Shown here piece after piece: positions 9,036-16,029 of a stretch of 64,000 nucleotides of DNA. Origin of the DNA: Cytobacillus oceanisediminis (GTDB lineage: Bacteria; Bacillota; Bacilli; Bacillales; Cytobacillaceae); contig NZ_SOEE01000006.1 in assembly GCF_004366035.1 (NCBI RefSeq), positions 335,731 through 399,730 of the forward strand, written 5' to 3'. Positions within the stretch are counted from its first letter, which is position 1, and the number at the start of each line of letters is the position of its first letter. The translations under genes were made by a program, and so were the position numbers. The notes beneath the pieces were generated by a model that was given only the letters and a program-made list of their open reading frames with translations, did no database searches and was not told the DNA's origin.

Positions 9036-9127
9036 CGCACATAAATATTTCTATCCGCATATAAATTTGTGTTATACGCACATAAAAACTCTTATCCGCA
9101 CATAAATTGGCGTTATTCGAACATAAA
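9036..9127. repeat. Five-unit short repeat, CGCACATAAA every 20-21 bp
   Basis: Units CGCACATAAA or one- to two-base variants begin at 9036, 9056, 9077, 9097 and 9118, so spacing is 20, 21, 20, 21 bp. Four of them are preceded by TAT or TTAT. It lies just after the hydrolase stop codon and before the shared terminator, and no reading frame covers it. Confidence 0.8.
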
Positions 9128-9166
9128 GGTTCCTGTGACACCAAATTATTGCGATTGAATTATAGA

Positions 9167-9200
9167 AAAAAGCTCCTTTTCACCGAAAAGGAGCTTTTCT
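9167..9200. terminator. Bidirectional terminator between convergent genes
   Basis: Arms 9167-9180 and 9186-9198 (AAAAAGCTCCTTTT and complement) with A's on the left and T's on the right. It can end the forward hydrolase transcript and the reverse-strand 9200-10077 operon. Confidence 0.85.
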
Positions 9201-9703
9201 TACTTAAATACAACTGAAATGATCTCGTCTGTTGTCATTCCGCTTTCTATTTCAAACGTGCCGGGACGCAAATCGTTCTCAAGACCCCGTTTTTCTACAT
9301 CTTTATAGAATTGGACTCCGCTTTCAATAATATGGGCTTTTTCAAGTGCGTTTCCCACGTCAATGCTGGTCATTCCCATTGATACCGTTAAAATAGTCCG
9401 GTAAACGACTTTTTCGCCGGTTTTGTCCTCAGTTTTCTCTTCTACTTTTTCATCTTTTTTCTCGCTGGACTTTGCTGCGGCAGCAAGCTGTTTGCTCCAT
9501 TCAGCTTCAGTGTTGATGACGTAGCCTTTAGATGCCAGCAGTTCAATCATCTCTTTATCTGACAGCTTTTCTGCTTTCTCTGTCTGATCAGAAGGCTTTT
9601 CTGTACTCTTTGCTTCAGAGGGTCCAAAAAGGTAGACGCTTCCTGTCAAGATGGCCGCCGCTAAAAGGCCTGCTGCAAAACTGCGCAAGGTATTTGGTGT
9701 CAT
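9200..9703 (-). CDS. MltG/YceG-like protein lacking the catalytic domain
   Basis: 167-residue membrane-anchored protein. One transmembrane helix lies near residues 7-27, followed by a charged, Lys/Glu-rich linker to about residue 105. A C-terminal domain ends RPGTFEIESGMTTDEIISVVFK, which resembles the small substrate-binding (LysM-like) region of MltG endolytic transglycosylases (the R-x-G-x-F/Y motif). Full MltG is about 350 residues; the catalytic part is absent here and no frameshift is seen, so this looks like a stand-alone domain protein. Its ATG overlaps the stop of the upstream gene (ATGA), showing translational coupling. An envelope role is likely; enzyme activity is not. Confidence 0.7.
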   Translation of the reverse strand: MTPNTLRSFAAGLLAAAILTGSVYLFGPSEAKSTEKPSDQTEKAEKLSDKEMIELLASKGYVINTEAEWSKQLAAAAKSSEKKDEKVEEKTEDKTGEKVVYRTILTVSMGMTSIDVGNALEKAHIIESGVQFYKDVEKRGLENDLRPGTFEIESGMTTDEIISVVFK

Positions 9704-10077
9704 TGGGCAACCATGCTCCTTTCACCTTTGTTCGCTGTATAAGGCAGAAGCATAAGGTCGACCTCGTTCGGTGTAAGCTGTTTTTTTAATGCAATGCTTT
9801 CATTAGAATATCCGCGTTTATGCATATCCAGTACTTCGCGAAGCAACAATCGCTCTTCTGATGGCCCGCTCATTGCCCCGGATTGCTTTGCTGTAATCTC
9901 AGCATCCAATTCAATATTTCTGATTTGCTGCTGGAGTTCATGAATTTCATTTTTTAATGTAAAAGTAACCTGATCAATTTGCTGCTCAATATTTGATTTG
10001 GATTGCGCCGTTTTTAAAAACGATAAAATGAGCAGCACGACTGCTGAACCAAATAATATGGCGATTACCCATCCCAT
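9700..10077 (-). CDS. Membrane-anchored coiled-coil protein with helix-turn-helix-like tail
   Basis: 125 residues that I cannot name. It begins with one transmembrane helix (residues 2-22, MGWVIAILFGSAVVLLILSF), followed by a heptad-rich coiled coil (about residues 28-65). The C-terminal segment LREVLDMHKRGYSNESIA resembles the sigma-region-4 / helix-turn-helix pattern found in Bacillus proteins that gate small envelope operons. The gene overlaps the next (MltG-like) gene by 4 nt, so they act together. AAGGGAGGATTTT precedes ATG 10077. Role unknown. Confidence 0.7.
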   Translation of the reverse strand: MGWVIAILFGSAVVLLILSFLKTAQSKSNIEQQIDQVTFTLKNEIHELQQQIRNIELDAEITAKQSGAMSGPSEERLLLREVLDMHKRGYSNESIALKKQLTPNEVDLMLLPYTANKGERSMVAQ

Positions 10078-10262
10078 CCTAAAATCCTCCCTTATGTAAA
10101 CACTTTTTTCTAGCTATCTATTTTTTTACCAAACTAAATTATACCTTTATTGCCCGGGAATATCGAATGATAACCTCAAAATAACACGATAGTCCCGTTT
10201 TTATGTAAGAAAAAGGAGCGGGGGGTAAATCTTATTGCTTATTAGCAAAGAAATAAGAGGTC

Positions 10263-10290
10263 AAAAAACCTGGTCCATACGGGACCAGGC
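10263..10290 (-). terminator. Terminator of the yerD-like gene
   Basis: Arms CCTGGTCC 10269-10276 and GGACCAGG 10282-10289; reading on the reverse strand the hairpin is followed by six T's (A-run 10263-10268). Confidence 0.85.
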
Positions 10291-10299
10291 ATCAGTTTG

Positions 10300-11907
10300 T
10301 CAGCTTTCTTTCTGCAGCTGTGCGCGTTTGGCTGCATGCAGTAGATCTTCAATAGGAGAGACTCTGCCGAATTTATCTTTATGAACAATATGTTTTCTTT
10401 CAAATTGCGCCGGATTATCGATTCCTGCAGCTGCTGCAAGATTAAATAGTCCTTCTCTTAGAGAGATGACATAGTTGCAGACCCGGTAATGTTTTTCATC
10501 AACAATCAATCCGTCCTGCAGCTTTTTGTCGGTTGTCGCAACCCCTGCAGGACAGTGATTTGTATGACAGACTTGAGCCATGATGCAGCCGACGCTGATC
10601 ATAAAGCCCCTTGCAATATTGACCAGATCAGCTCCCATCGCAAGAGCAATGGCAATTTTATCAGGAGTGATCAATTTACCGGATGCGATAATTTTCACAC
10701 GGTCTCTGACTCCGTACTCTCTCAGCATTTCATCCACAACTGTCAGGGCTGATTGGATGGGGAGCCCCACACTGTCTGCAAGCTCCTGATAAGTAGCCCC
10801 TGTTCCGCCTTCACCGCCATCAACTGTAATAAAATCAGGGCCTTTGCCGCTCTCTTTCATATAGGAAATCATGCTCTCCAGGGCATCAAGATCGCCTACC
10901 ACTATTTTCATTCCGACAGGCTTTCCGCCTATACTCCGGAGCTCTTCAATAAAATCGAACATGGAAGGGGCATCCTCAAATTCATAGAAACGGTTTGGAC
11001 TGTTAATCGTTTTGCCAACCTCTACTAGCCGGATTCTGGCAATTTCTTCGGTTACTTTTTCACCTTCAACATGGCCGCCGCGGGTTTTCGCTCCCTGTGC
11101 AAGCTTTAGTTCAAATGCTTTTACCTCAGGTATTTCACTTTTCTTTTTAAATTCTTCCCAGGAGAATTCCCCGTTTGGCTTTCGGACGCCAAACATATCA
11201 GGGCCAATTTGCATTATGATGTCCGGGCTGCCGGCCAGATGATACTGGGACAGACCGCCTTCACCGGTATTCATCCAGGTGCCGCCGGCAAGGCCAAGAC
11301 CTTTTGAAAGAGCAGTGATCGCTTTTTCTCCAAGAGAGCCATAGCTCATGGCAGATTGGCCTACAAGTCCCTTGACTCTGAATGGCTGCCGGCAGGTTTT
11401 TTCTCCCAGCACAACCGCATCCTCATCCCGCAGATAGTAGGGATCGGCCAATTTCTCTTCGCTGTGTTCCTTTCTTGAAAATAAATTGTCCCCATCTACT
11501 TTATAAACACGTGTTTTAACTTTCTGTGTATTATCTACCTTCATCTCATCAACGAGTTTAGGGAACAAGGTATTGCGTATATAGAAGCCTTCTTCATCAA
11601 AATCTCTTATAGATCCGAATCCTATTAGCCTTTCTTTGTATTTGCCTGCTTTGACAACATCCTGGTATTCCTTTCTGGAAAAAGGCTTGCCTTCTGTATC
11701 ATTATTGAATAGGTACTGTCTTAGCTCAGGCCCCACTTTTTCTGTGATGTATCGCACCTTCCCAATTACCGGGAAGTTTCTGAGTATAGAGTGCTGTTTC
11801 TGCCTGTCATCTTTTACATACCAATAAATAAATAGAATGACTGGCACAAAAATAACCAAAGCAATAAAAATGAATAATGCTATAACAAGGGAATCTGTTA
11901 AACTCAT
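10300..11907 (-). CDS. yerD: FMN-binding glutamate synthase family protein (YerD-like)
   Basis: 535 residues: one N-terminal transmembrane helix (about residues 7-30) followed by a glutamate-synthase FMN/Fe-S domain with no amidotransferase domain. Visible are GQSAMSYGSLGEKAI (~residue 180), GGEGGLSQYHLAGS, TVDGGEGGTGATY (~residue 345) and the 3Fe-4S motif C-x5-C-x4-C in GCIMAQVCHTNHCPAGVATT (~residue 440). This matches B. subtilis YerD in layout and length. The electron donor and physiological reaction of this group are not settled. GGAGGA precedes ATG 11907. It lies 15 nt after an NAD(P)-binding protein gene, so the two form a reverse-strand operon. Confidence 0.88.
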   Translation of the reverse strand: MSLTDSLVIALFIFIALVIFVPVILFIYWYVKDDRQKQHSILRNFPVIGKVRYITEKVGPELRQYLFNNDTEGKPFSRKEYQDVVKAGKYKERLIGFGSIRDFDEEGFYIRNTLFPKLVDEMKVDNTQKVKTRVYKVDGDNLFSRKEHSEEKLADPYYLRDEDAVVLGEKTCRQPFRVKGLVGQSAMSYGSLGEKAITALSKGLGLAGGTWMNTGEGGLSQYHLAGSPDIIMQIGPDMFGVRKPNGEFSWEEFKKKSEIPEVKAFELKLAQGAKTRGGHVEGEKVTEEIARIRLVEVGKTINSPNRFYEFEDAPSMFDFIEELRSIGGKPVGMKIVVGDLDALESMISYMKESGKGPDFITVDGGEGGTGATYQELADSVGLPIQSALTVVDEMLREYGVRDRVKIIASGKLITPDKIAIALAMGADLVNIARGFMISVGCIMAQVCHTNHCPAGVATTDKKLQDGLIVDEKHYRVCNYVISLREGLFNLAAAAGIDNPAQFERKHIVHKDKFGRVSPIEDLLHAAKRAQLQKES

Positions 11908-11922
11908 TTTATCCTCCTTCTA

Positions 11923-12552
11923 TTAAAACTGGCTGAGGGCTTCACGTATAGCGGTGTTGCCTGATGCTGCCTCTATGGTTGAATTAAAGATAGCTTCTTT
12001 ATCAATAGACTCTACTAGAACTTCGGCTGCATCCTCACGCGGAATCTCAGCATCCCGGTCATGTATTTTCTCTGACAGGGTAATCTTTCCGCTGCCGGGT
12101 TTGTCCGTTAATTGGCCAATCCGGATAACCGTGTAGACCAAATTGGCCGCTTTAAGCATATCTTCTGGAAGATCCTTCGCCGCAATCTTGCGGGAAGGGT
12201 CCGTGTCACTTTCCTCCGCTTTGACTGCACTCATCATCACAAATCGCCTAACACCGGATTTTTGTGCTAATTGGATGATATCTGAAATAGATTGGTGATC
12301 GACCATGACTGTTTTACTCGAATGTTTTTTAGGATTGACGCCTGTTAAATAAATCACTGCATCTGATGCCTGAAGATGGGGAATGAGCTTTTGCTCGTCA
12401 TATACTATTGCATGGGCTGCACCCAATTTTATAAGATCTTCAGTTTGGTTTTCATTTGCAGCAACGGCAAGAGCTTCAAGCTTCCTCTCTGCGAGCTTTC
12501 TGATTACATGCTCGCCCACATCTCCATTGGCACCGATTACAATTACTTTCAT
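11923..12552 (-). CDS. NAD(P)-binding Rossmann protein (atypical SDR, YhfK-like)
   Basis: 209-residue protein with an N-terminal dinucleotide-binding motif, VIGANGDVGEHV (GxxGxxG). A middle segment FVMMSAVKAEE lies where atypical SDR / NmrA-like proteins place their active-site region. There is no classical YxxxK pair, so it may be a sensor or a flavin/quinone reductase relative. Start set at ATG 12552 because AGGAGG lies 7 nt upstream; the frame is open further upstream but that part crosses the preceding terminator region and has no start signal. It is the first gene of the operon with the YerD-like gene. Confidence 0.82.
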   Translation of the reverse strand: MKVIVIGANGDVGEHVIRKLAERKLEALAVAANENQTEDLIKLGAAHAIVYDEQKLIPHLQASDAVIYLTGVNPKKHSSKTVMVDHQSISDIIQLAQKSGVRRFVMMSAVKAEESDTDPSRKIAAKDLPEDMLKAANLVYTVIRIGQLTDKPGSGKITLSEKIHDRDAEIPREDAAEVLVESIDKEAIFNSTIEAASGNTAIREALSQF

Positions 12553-12718
12553 GCTAACGCCTCCTTTTCTAACCTTTTCCACATAGGATTTATTTAAAAC
12601 CAAAATGAGGCAAACAAAAAAGCAGCCACCAGGACCGCGTATGTATAGGATAATTCCGTTTTCGCTATAACTCATTACATGGCTCTGAAGCCCAAGGCAA
12701 AGCCACTGCATATAAAAT

Positions 12719-12750
12719 AAAGCTCCATCCTTTGCGGATGAAGCTTTACC
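12719..12750 (-). terminator. Terminator of the YitT-family gene
   Basis: Arms 12719-12730 and 12736-12747 (AAAGCTCCATCC with one wobble), just after the reverse-strand stop codon at 12752, followed on that strand by a T-rich tract. Confidence 0.75.
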
Positions 12751-12751
12751 A

Positions 12752-13600
12752 TTATGCCAGCCTTTTAAAATTCTGGCCAAGAATTTCATTCATCGTATGA
12801 ACCGTGATAAATGCCTTATTATCAACCTGGGTAATGTAACTTTTCAGCTTTGTGAAATCTTTTCTTCCCAGGATAGTTGTAATGACTTCTTTTTTATCGG
12901 ATGTGAAGGCACCAGTTGCGGAATGGATGGTTGCACCCTTGCCCAGTTCATGAACGATATAGGTTTTAATTTCATCACTGTGGCGGCTGATAATAACAAT
13001 TTCTTTGTTTGAATTGAATTGCTGAAGTGCATAATCAATGACGAATCCATTAATTATGACCCCGAAAAATGCATACATGCCAACTTGCGGGCCGAACAGA
13101 ACGGCGGAAGACAGGGCGATCAATAAATCCGCAAGAAGCACTCCTCTGCCAACTTCAATATTTAAGTATTTATTAAAAATCATGGCGATGATGTCTGTCC
13201 CGCCAGTAGAAGCCTGCTGGTTAAAGACAATTGCCATTCCGGTCGCGGCGATGCACTGCCCAATGATCAGCTGAATAAGCAGGTCATCGCTTATCGGATG
13301 GGCCATTGGGGCGTATTTTTCAAGCGCCCACACAAAAAATGACAAAGCGAAGCTCGCATAAATAGTTTTTGCCCCAAAGCCTGATCCAAGAAAAATAAAA
13401 CCAACTGCAAACAGGATCAAATTGACAAGGATCATGAAAGCACCGATGGAGAAATTGGGAAATAAGTCATTCATGATAATCGACAATCCGCTGACCCCTC
13501 CAGTTGCTAAATTATTGGGGGACAAGAAAAAATGGACATTTATAGAAACCAGGAATGCTCCCAGGTTAATCATGATAAAAGAAAACAGTTTTTGCCGCAT
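12752..13600 (-). CDS. YitT family membrane protein with DUF2179 tail
   Basis: 282 residues. Five to six hydrophobic helices fill residues 8-185 (starting SFIMINLGAFLVSINVHFFL and including the family motif NNLATGGVSGLSI), then a soluble C-terminal DUF2179 domain (residues 195-282, with GKGATIHSATGAFTSDKKEV). This is the standard YitT/YpjC/YqfU architecture, found in several copies per Bacillus genome and of unsettled function. AAAGGAGGTTGCGGCG precedes ATG 13600. It stands alone, bounded by a terminator and a 221-nt gap. Confidence 0.88.
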   Translation of the reverse strand: MRQKLFSFIMINLGAFLVSINVHFFLSPNNLATGGVSGLSIIMNDLFPNFSIGAFMILVNLILFAVGFIFLGSGFGAKTIYASFALSFFVWALEKYAPMAHPISDDLLIQLIIGQCIAATGMAIVFNQQASTGGTDIIAMIFNKYLNIEVGRGVLLADLLIALSSAVLFGPQVGMYAFFGVIINGFVIDYALQQFNSNKEIVIISRHSDEIKTYIVHELGKGATIHSATGAFTSDKKEVITTILGRKDFTKLKSYITQVDNKAFITVHTMNEILGQNFKRLA

Positions 13601-13821
13601 CGCCGCAACCTCCTTTTTTTATAGTTTTTTTCGAGATCCGTAAAAAGTGGAACAACGGGATTATAAAGCCCTTAAAGCCCCTTTGTAAAGGGAATGAGGG
13701 CAAAAAAATAAGGTTTAATAATTATGAAAATTGGAAGGGGTTGCAAGAGGGATGATATTATCTATTTTTGCTTAATTCTTATATAATAAGTTATGGTTAG
13801 CACGAAAGGATGTAAAAAATC

Positions 13822-14007
13822 TTGAAGAACAGGAAGCTTATTGTCATTCCCATAATGATTCTTGTAGCTGCAGCAGCAATGTGGATGCTTAATAAAGATT
13901 ATCAGCAAATAGATTTGTTGATTCGATTGCTGATAGCAGCTGGTGCAGCACTATTATCAGGAGTCATCTCATATTTTTTATTTAAGCCGGAAAAAGAAGA
14001 ACAATAA
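13822..14007 (+). CDS. Small two-helix membrane protein
   Basis: 61 residues, not recognised. Two hydrophobic segments (about residues 6-23 and 32-53) separated by a short NKDYQQID loop, with a charged KPEKEEQ tail. TTG 13822 is preceded by GAAAGGATG. A TATAAT at 13782-13787 could be its -10 box, though no -35 is convincing. A clear terminator follows at once (14010-14046), so it is a single-gene transcript, which supports it being real. Confidence 0.6.
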   Translation: MKNRKLIVIPIMILVAAAAMWMLNKDYQQIDLLIRLLIAAGAALLSGVISYFLFKPEKEEQ

Positions 14008-14009
14008 AG

Positions 14010-14046
14010 ATGCCTGCTCCCTGGCAAGGGGACAGGCATTTCTTTT
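14010..14046 (+). terminator. Terminator after the small membrane protein gene
   Basis: Arms ATGCCTGCTCC (14010-14020) and a matching arm ending CAGGCAT (14033-14039), then TTTCTTTTT. It starts 3 nt after the stop codon. Confidence 0.8.
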
Positions 14047-14096
14047 TGGAACTTTTACTATTTGGTTTCGTATATAAGCAGAAGGGATTGATAGAA

Positions 14097-14285
14097 GTGA
14101 ATCATATTGAGGAATGCCCAAGATGCAAAAGTACGGAATTTGCGGAAGGCACCGACTTCATGCCGGTTAAACCATTAAATAAAAAGCTGTCAGCAGGGTC
14201 TTTAAAAATCTATCGTTTTTGTTTAAGCTGCGGAGACGTTGTTTCTATTAGAATTGAGAATCCAGGTAAGTTTAGAAGCCGGTGA
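14097..14285 (+). CDS. Small zinc-ribbon-like protein
   Basis: 62 residues starting at GTG 14097. Two knuckles, CPRC (residues 7-10) and CLSC (residues 41-44), are spaced like a zinc ribbon. No name is recognised. The frame is open further upstream to ATG 14010, but that part lies inside the terminator hairpin, so the later GTG with AGAAGGG upstream is preferred; the ribosome binding site is distant and weak. It is directly followed by the 52-bp repeat array. The cysteine pattern argues for a real metal-binding protein; its role (DNA, RNA or protein contact) is unknown. Confidence 0.6.
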   Translation: MNHIEECPRCKSTEFAEGTDFMPVKPLNKKLSAGSLKIYRFCLSCGDVVSIRIENPGKFRSR

Positions 14286-14297
14286 TAGGAGAGAATG

Positions 14298-14669
14298 CTT
14301 CATGAAACTGGAATTAGGAAACATAGGTACTAAGTTGCCAAGAATGCTTCATGAAGCCGAAAACCAGGAAACAAAGAGAAAAATGGTCGCCATGAGCGCT
14401 TCATGAAGCCGGAAATCAGGAAGCAAGCGAAAAATAGTTGCCATGAAGCGCTTCATGAAGCCGAAAACCAGGAAGCAAAGAGAAAAATGGTCGCCATGAG
14501 CGCTTCATGAAGCCGAAAACCAGGAAACAAAGAGAAAAATGGTCGCCATGAGCGCTTCATGAAGCCGAAAATCAGGAAGCAAAGAGGAAAATAGTCGCCA
14601 TGAGCACTTCATGAAGCCGAAAATCAAGAAGCAAAGAGAAAAATAGTTGCCATGAAGCGCTTGCTCCAC
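14298..14669. repeat. 52-bp tandem repeat array with palindromic cores
   Basis: CTTCATGAA occurs at 14298, 14347, 14399, 14451, 14503, 14555 and 14607, and the last unit breaks off at 14660 (spacing 49, then 52 five times, then 53). Each full unit carries the perfect 12-bp palindrome GCTTCATGAAGC, often within the larger inverted repeat CATGA-GCGCT-TCATG; one junction is a 16-bp perfect palindrome, CATGAAGCGCTTCATG (14442-14457). The interior GAAAACCAGGAAACAAAGAG is well kept. 52 is not a multiple of 3 and no frame spans it, so it is non-coding. It lies between the zinc-ribbon gene and the 3' end of putR. Confidence 0.92.
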
Positions 14670-14677
14670 CCTGCATC

Positions 14678-15907
14678 TTATTTCTTCCGCTTGAGCAGCT
14701 GTAAATCAATGTACAGCTGGCATCTTGTGTTAAAGTCATCAAAGTCGATGGATGTTAAATCAGTAATTTGTTTCATTCGGTATTTTAATGTATTTGTATG
14801 GATGAAAAGCTGTTCTGCTGTCGGCTTAAGGCGGCAGTTGTTCAATAAATACACTTCAAGCGTCTTCAGCAGGCTGGTTTGGCTTTCCAGGTCTTTTCTC
14901 TGCAGCTTCATAAGGTCTTCATTTACATATTTAGTCTGGCTGTTATGCTGGGCAATGGGTTCTAAATAACGGAAAACCCATAGCTTTTTATATTCATATG
15001 GCAATTCTTCAGGTGATCCAATGAATTTGGCGGCTTTGATGACCTCTAGGGCCTCTGCATAGCTTTTGCGCAGTTTTAAGATGGAGGAATATTCTCCTCC
15101 GATCCCTGCATACACAGTCTGCGATCTGAATTGGCTAAGAACGGTATTTGTTAATTCATGTGCGTCTTCTGATAGGCTGCCAGGTGCAGGGGAACTGCTG
15201 CCGATCATGACGATAATTTCATGCTGGTTTGTAAATATGTGAGCTGGATGGCTGAGGGCATTCGCGAACAGCCGAACGGTTTCATTTAATTCCGCAAATA
15301 TCTCTTCATCTGCCTGCACGACAGAAAATACATTGATGATAAAGGCCTCCGGAAGGATGATTTTAACGTTGGCAGCCTCCCATTTGATTTGATCTTCCGT
15401 CTGATAGGTACGATCAATAATCTTTTGATAAAATTGATGTTTTTCTTCTTCTTTGCGCAGTTTTTTCAGGTTTTTCTGATATAATAGCTTTCCAATATGG
15501 AAGGAAACATCATGCAGAAAGTTCATTTCGCTTTCAGATAGAGAGCCTTCTAATTCCTGAACCCAAATAAAACCCAGTATCTGCTCTTTATATTTTGCAC
15601 TTACAACCACGCGCTGGTTAAGGCCGATTTCTTCCATTTTCTTTATTCTAAAAGGCTCAGGAATTGTCTTTAACTGATCAACAATGCCTTCATCCATAAA
15701 CTTCTCCAAAATGGGTATGGGCCACCTCTTCGAAAATATGGTCTGCTGGTTCGCCAAATCAAAATGTTCAATATAATACGAGCTATAGGCCAGCAATGAG
15801 AATTGTTCATCCTCGATGACAACAGGCTTCTTTAAAAAAGTGCTGACCATTTCTGTAATCTCATCAATATCTGTCATATTAAGGATTTTCTCCAGCGGCT
15901 GACTCAT
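14678..15907 (-). CDS. putR: PucR-family transcriptional regulator, proline catabolism activator
   Basis: 409 residues. It has an N-terminal sensory part, a central GGDEF-like CdaR domain (around residues 175-300) and a C-terminal PucR-type helix-turn-helix (residues 345-405), seen as LEVYLLNNCRLKPTAEQLFIHTNTLKYRMKQI. It lies directly behind putP and putB on the same strand, as putR (ycgP) does in B. subtilis, where PutR activates the put genes in response to proline. Assignment rests on family plus neighbours. AGGAGGGAGCC precedes ATG 15907. Its 3' end abuts the 52-bp repeat array. Part of its own promoter may lie in the 122-nt gap to putP. Confidence 0.85.
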   Translation of the reverse strand: MSQPLEKILNMTDIDEITEMVSTFLKKPVVIEDEQFSLLAYSSYYIEHFDLANQQTIFSKRWPIPILEKFMDEGIVDQLKTIPEPFRIKKMEEIGLNQRVVVSAKYKEQILGFIWVQELEGSLSESEMNFLHDVSFHIGKLLYQKNLKKLRKEEEKHQFYQKIIDRTYQTEDQIKWEAANVKIILPEAFIINVFSVVQADEEIFAELNETVRLFANALSHPAHIFTNQHEIIVMIGSSSPAPGSLSEDAHELTNTVLSQFRSQTVYAGIGGEYSSILKLRKSYAEALEVIKAAKFIGSPEELPYEYKKLWVFRYLEPIAQHNSQTKYVNEDLMKLQRKDLESQTSLLKTLEVYLLNNCRLKPTAEQLFIHTNTLKYRMKQITDLTSIDFDDFNTRCQLYIDLQLLKRKK

Positions 15908-15984
15908 TAGGGCTCCCTCCTAAACATTGCTGTTCTTATTATAGTGAAAAACAATGGGAGGCACCACTCGTATTTTGCCGAAAG

Positions 15985-16018
15985 AAAAAGGACCGGGCAT
16001 TTTCTTGGCCCAGTCCTG
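15985..16018 (-). terminator. Terminator of the putB-putP transcript
   Basis: Arms AGGACCGGGC 15989-15998 and GCCCAGTCCT 16008-16017, followed on the reverse strand by a T-run. It separates putP from putR. Confidence 0.8.
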
Positions 16019-16029
16019 AAGCTTTAAGG

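Noticed and set aside
11923..12789. Longer version of the NAD(P)-binding protein (288 residues)
   Set aside because: The extra N-terminal part crosses the YitT terminator and has no start signal; the nucleotide-binding motif begins right at ATG 12552.
14298..14669. CRISPR array
   Set aside because: The units are contiguous repeats with nearly identical interiors, not conserved repeats with unique spacers, and no cas gene is near.
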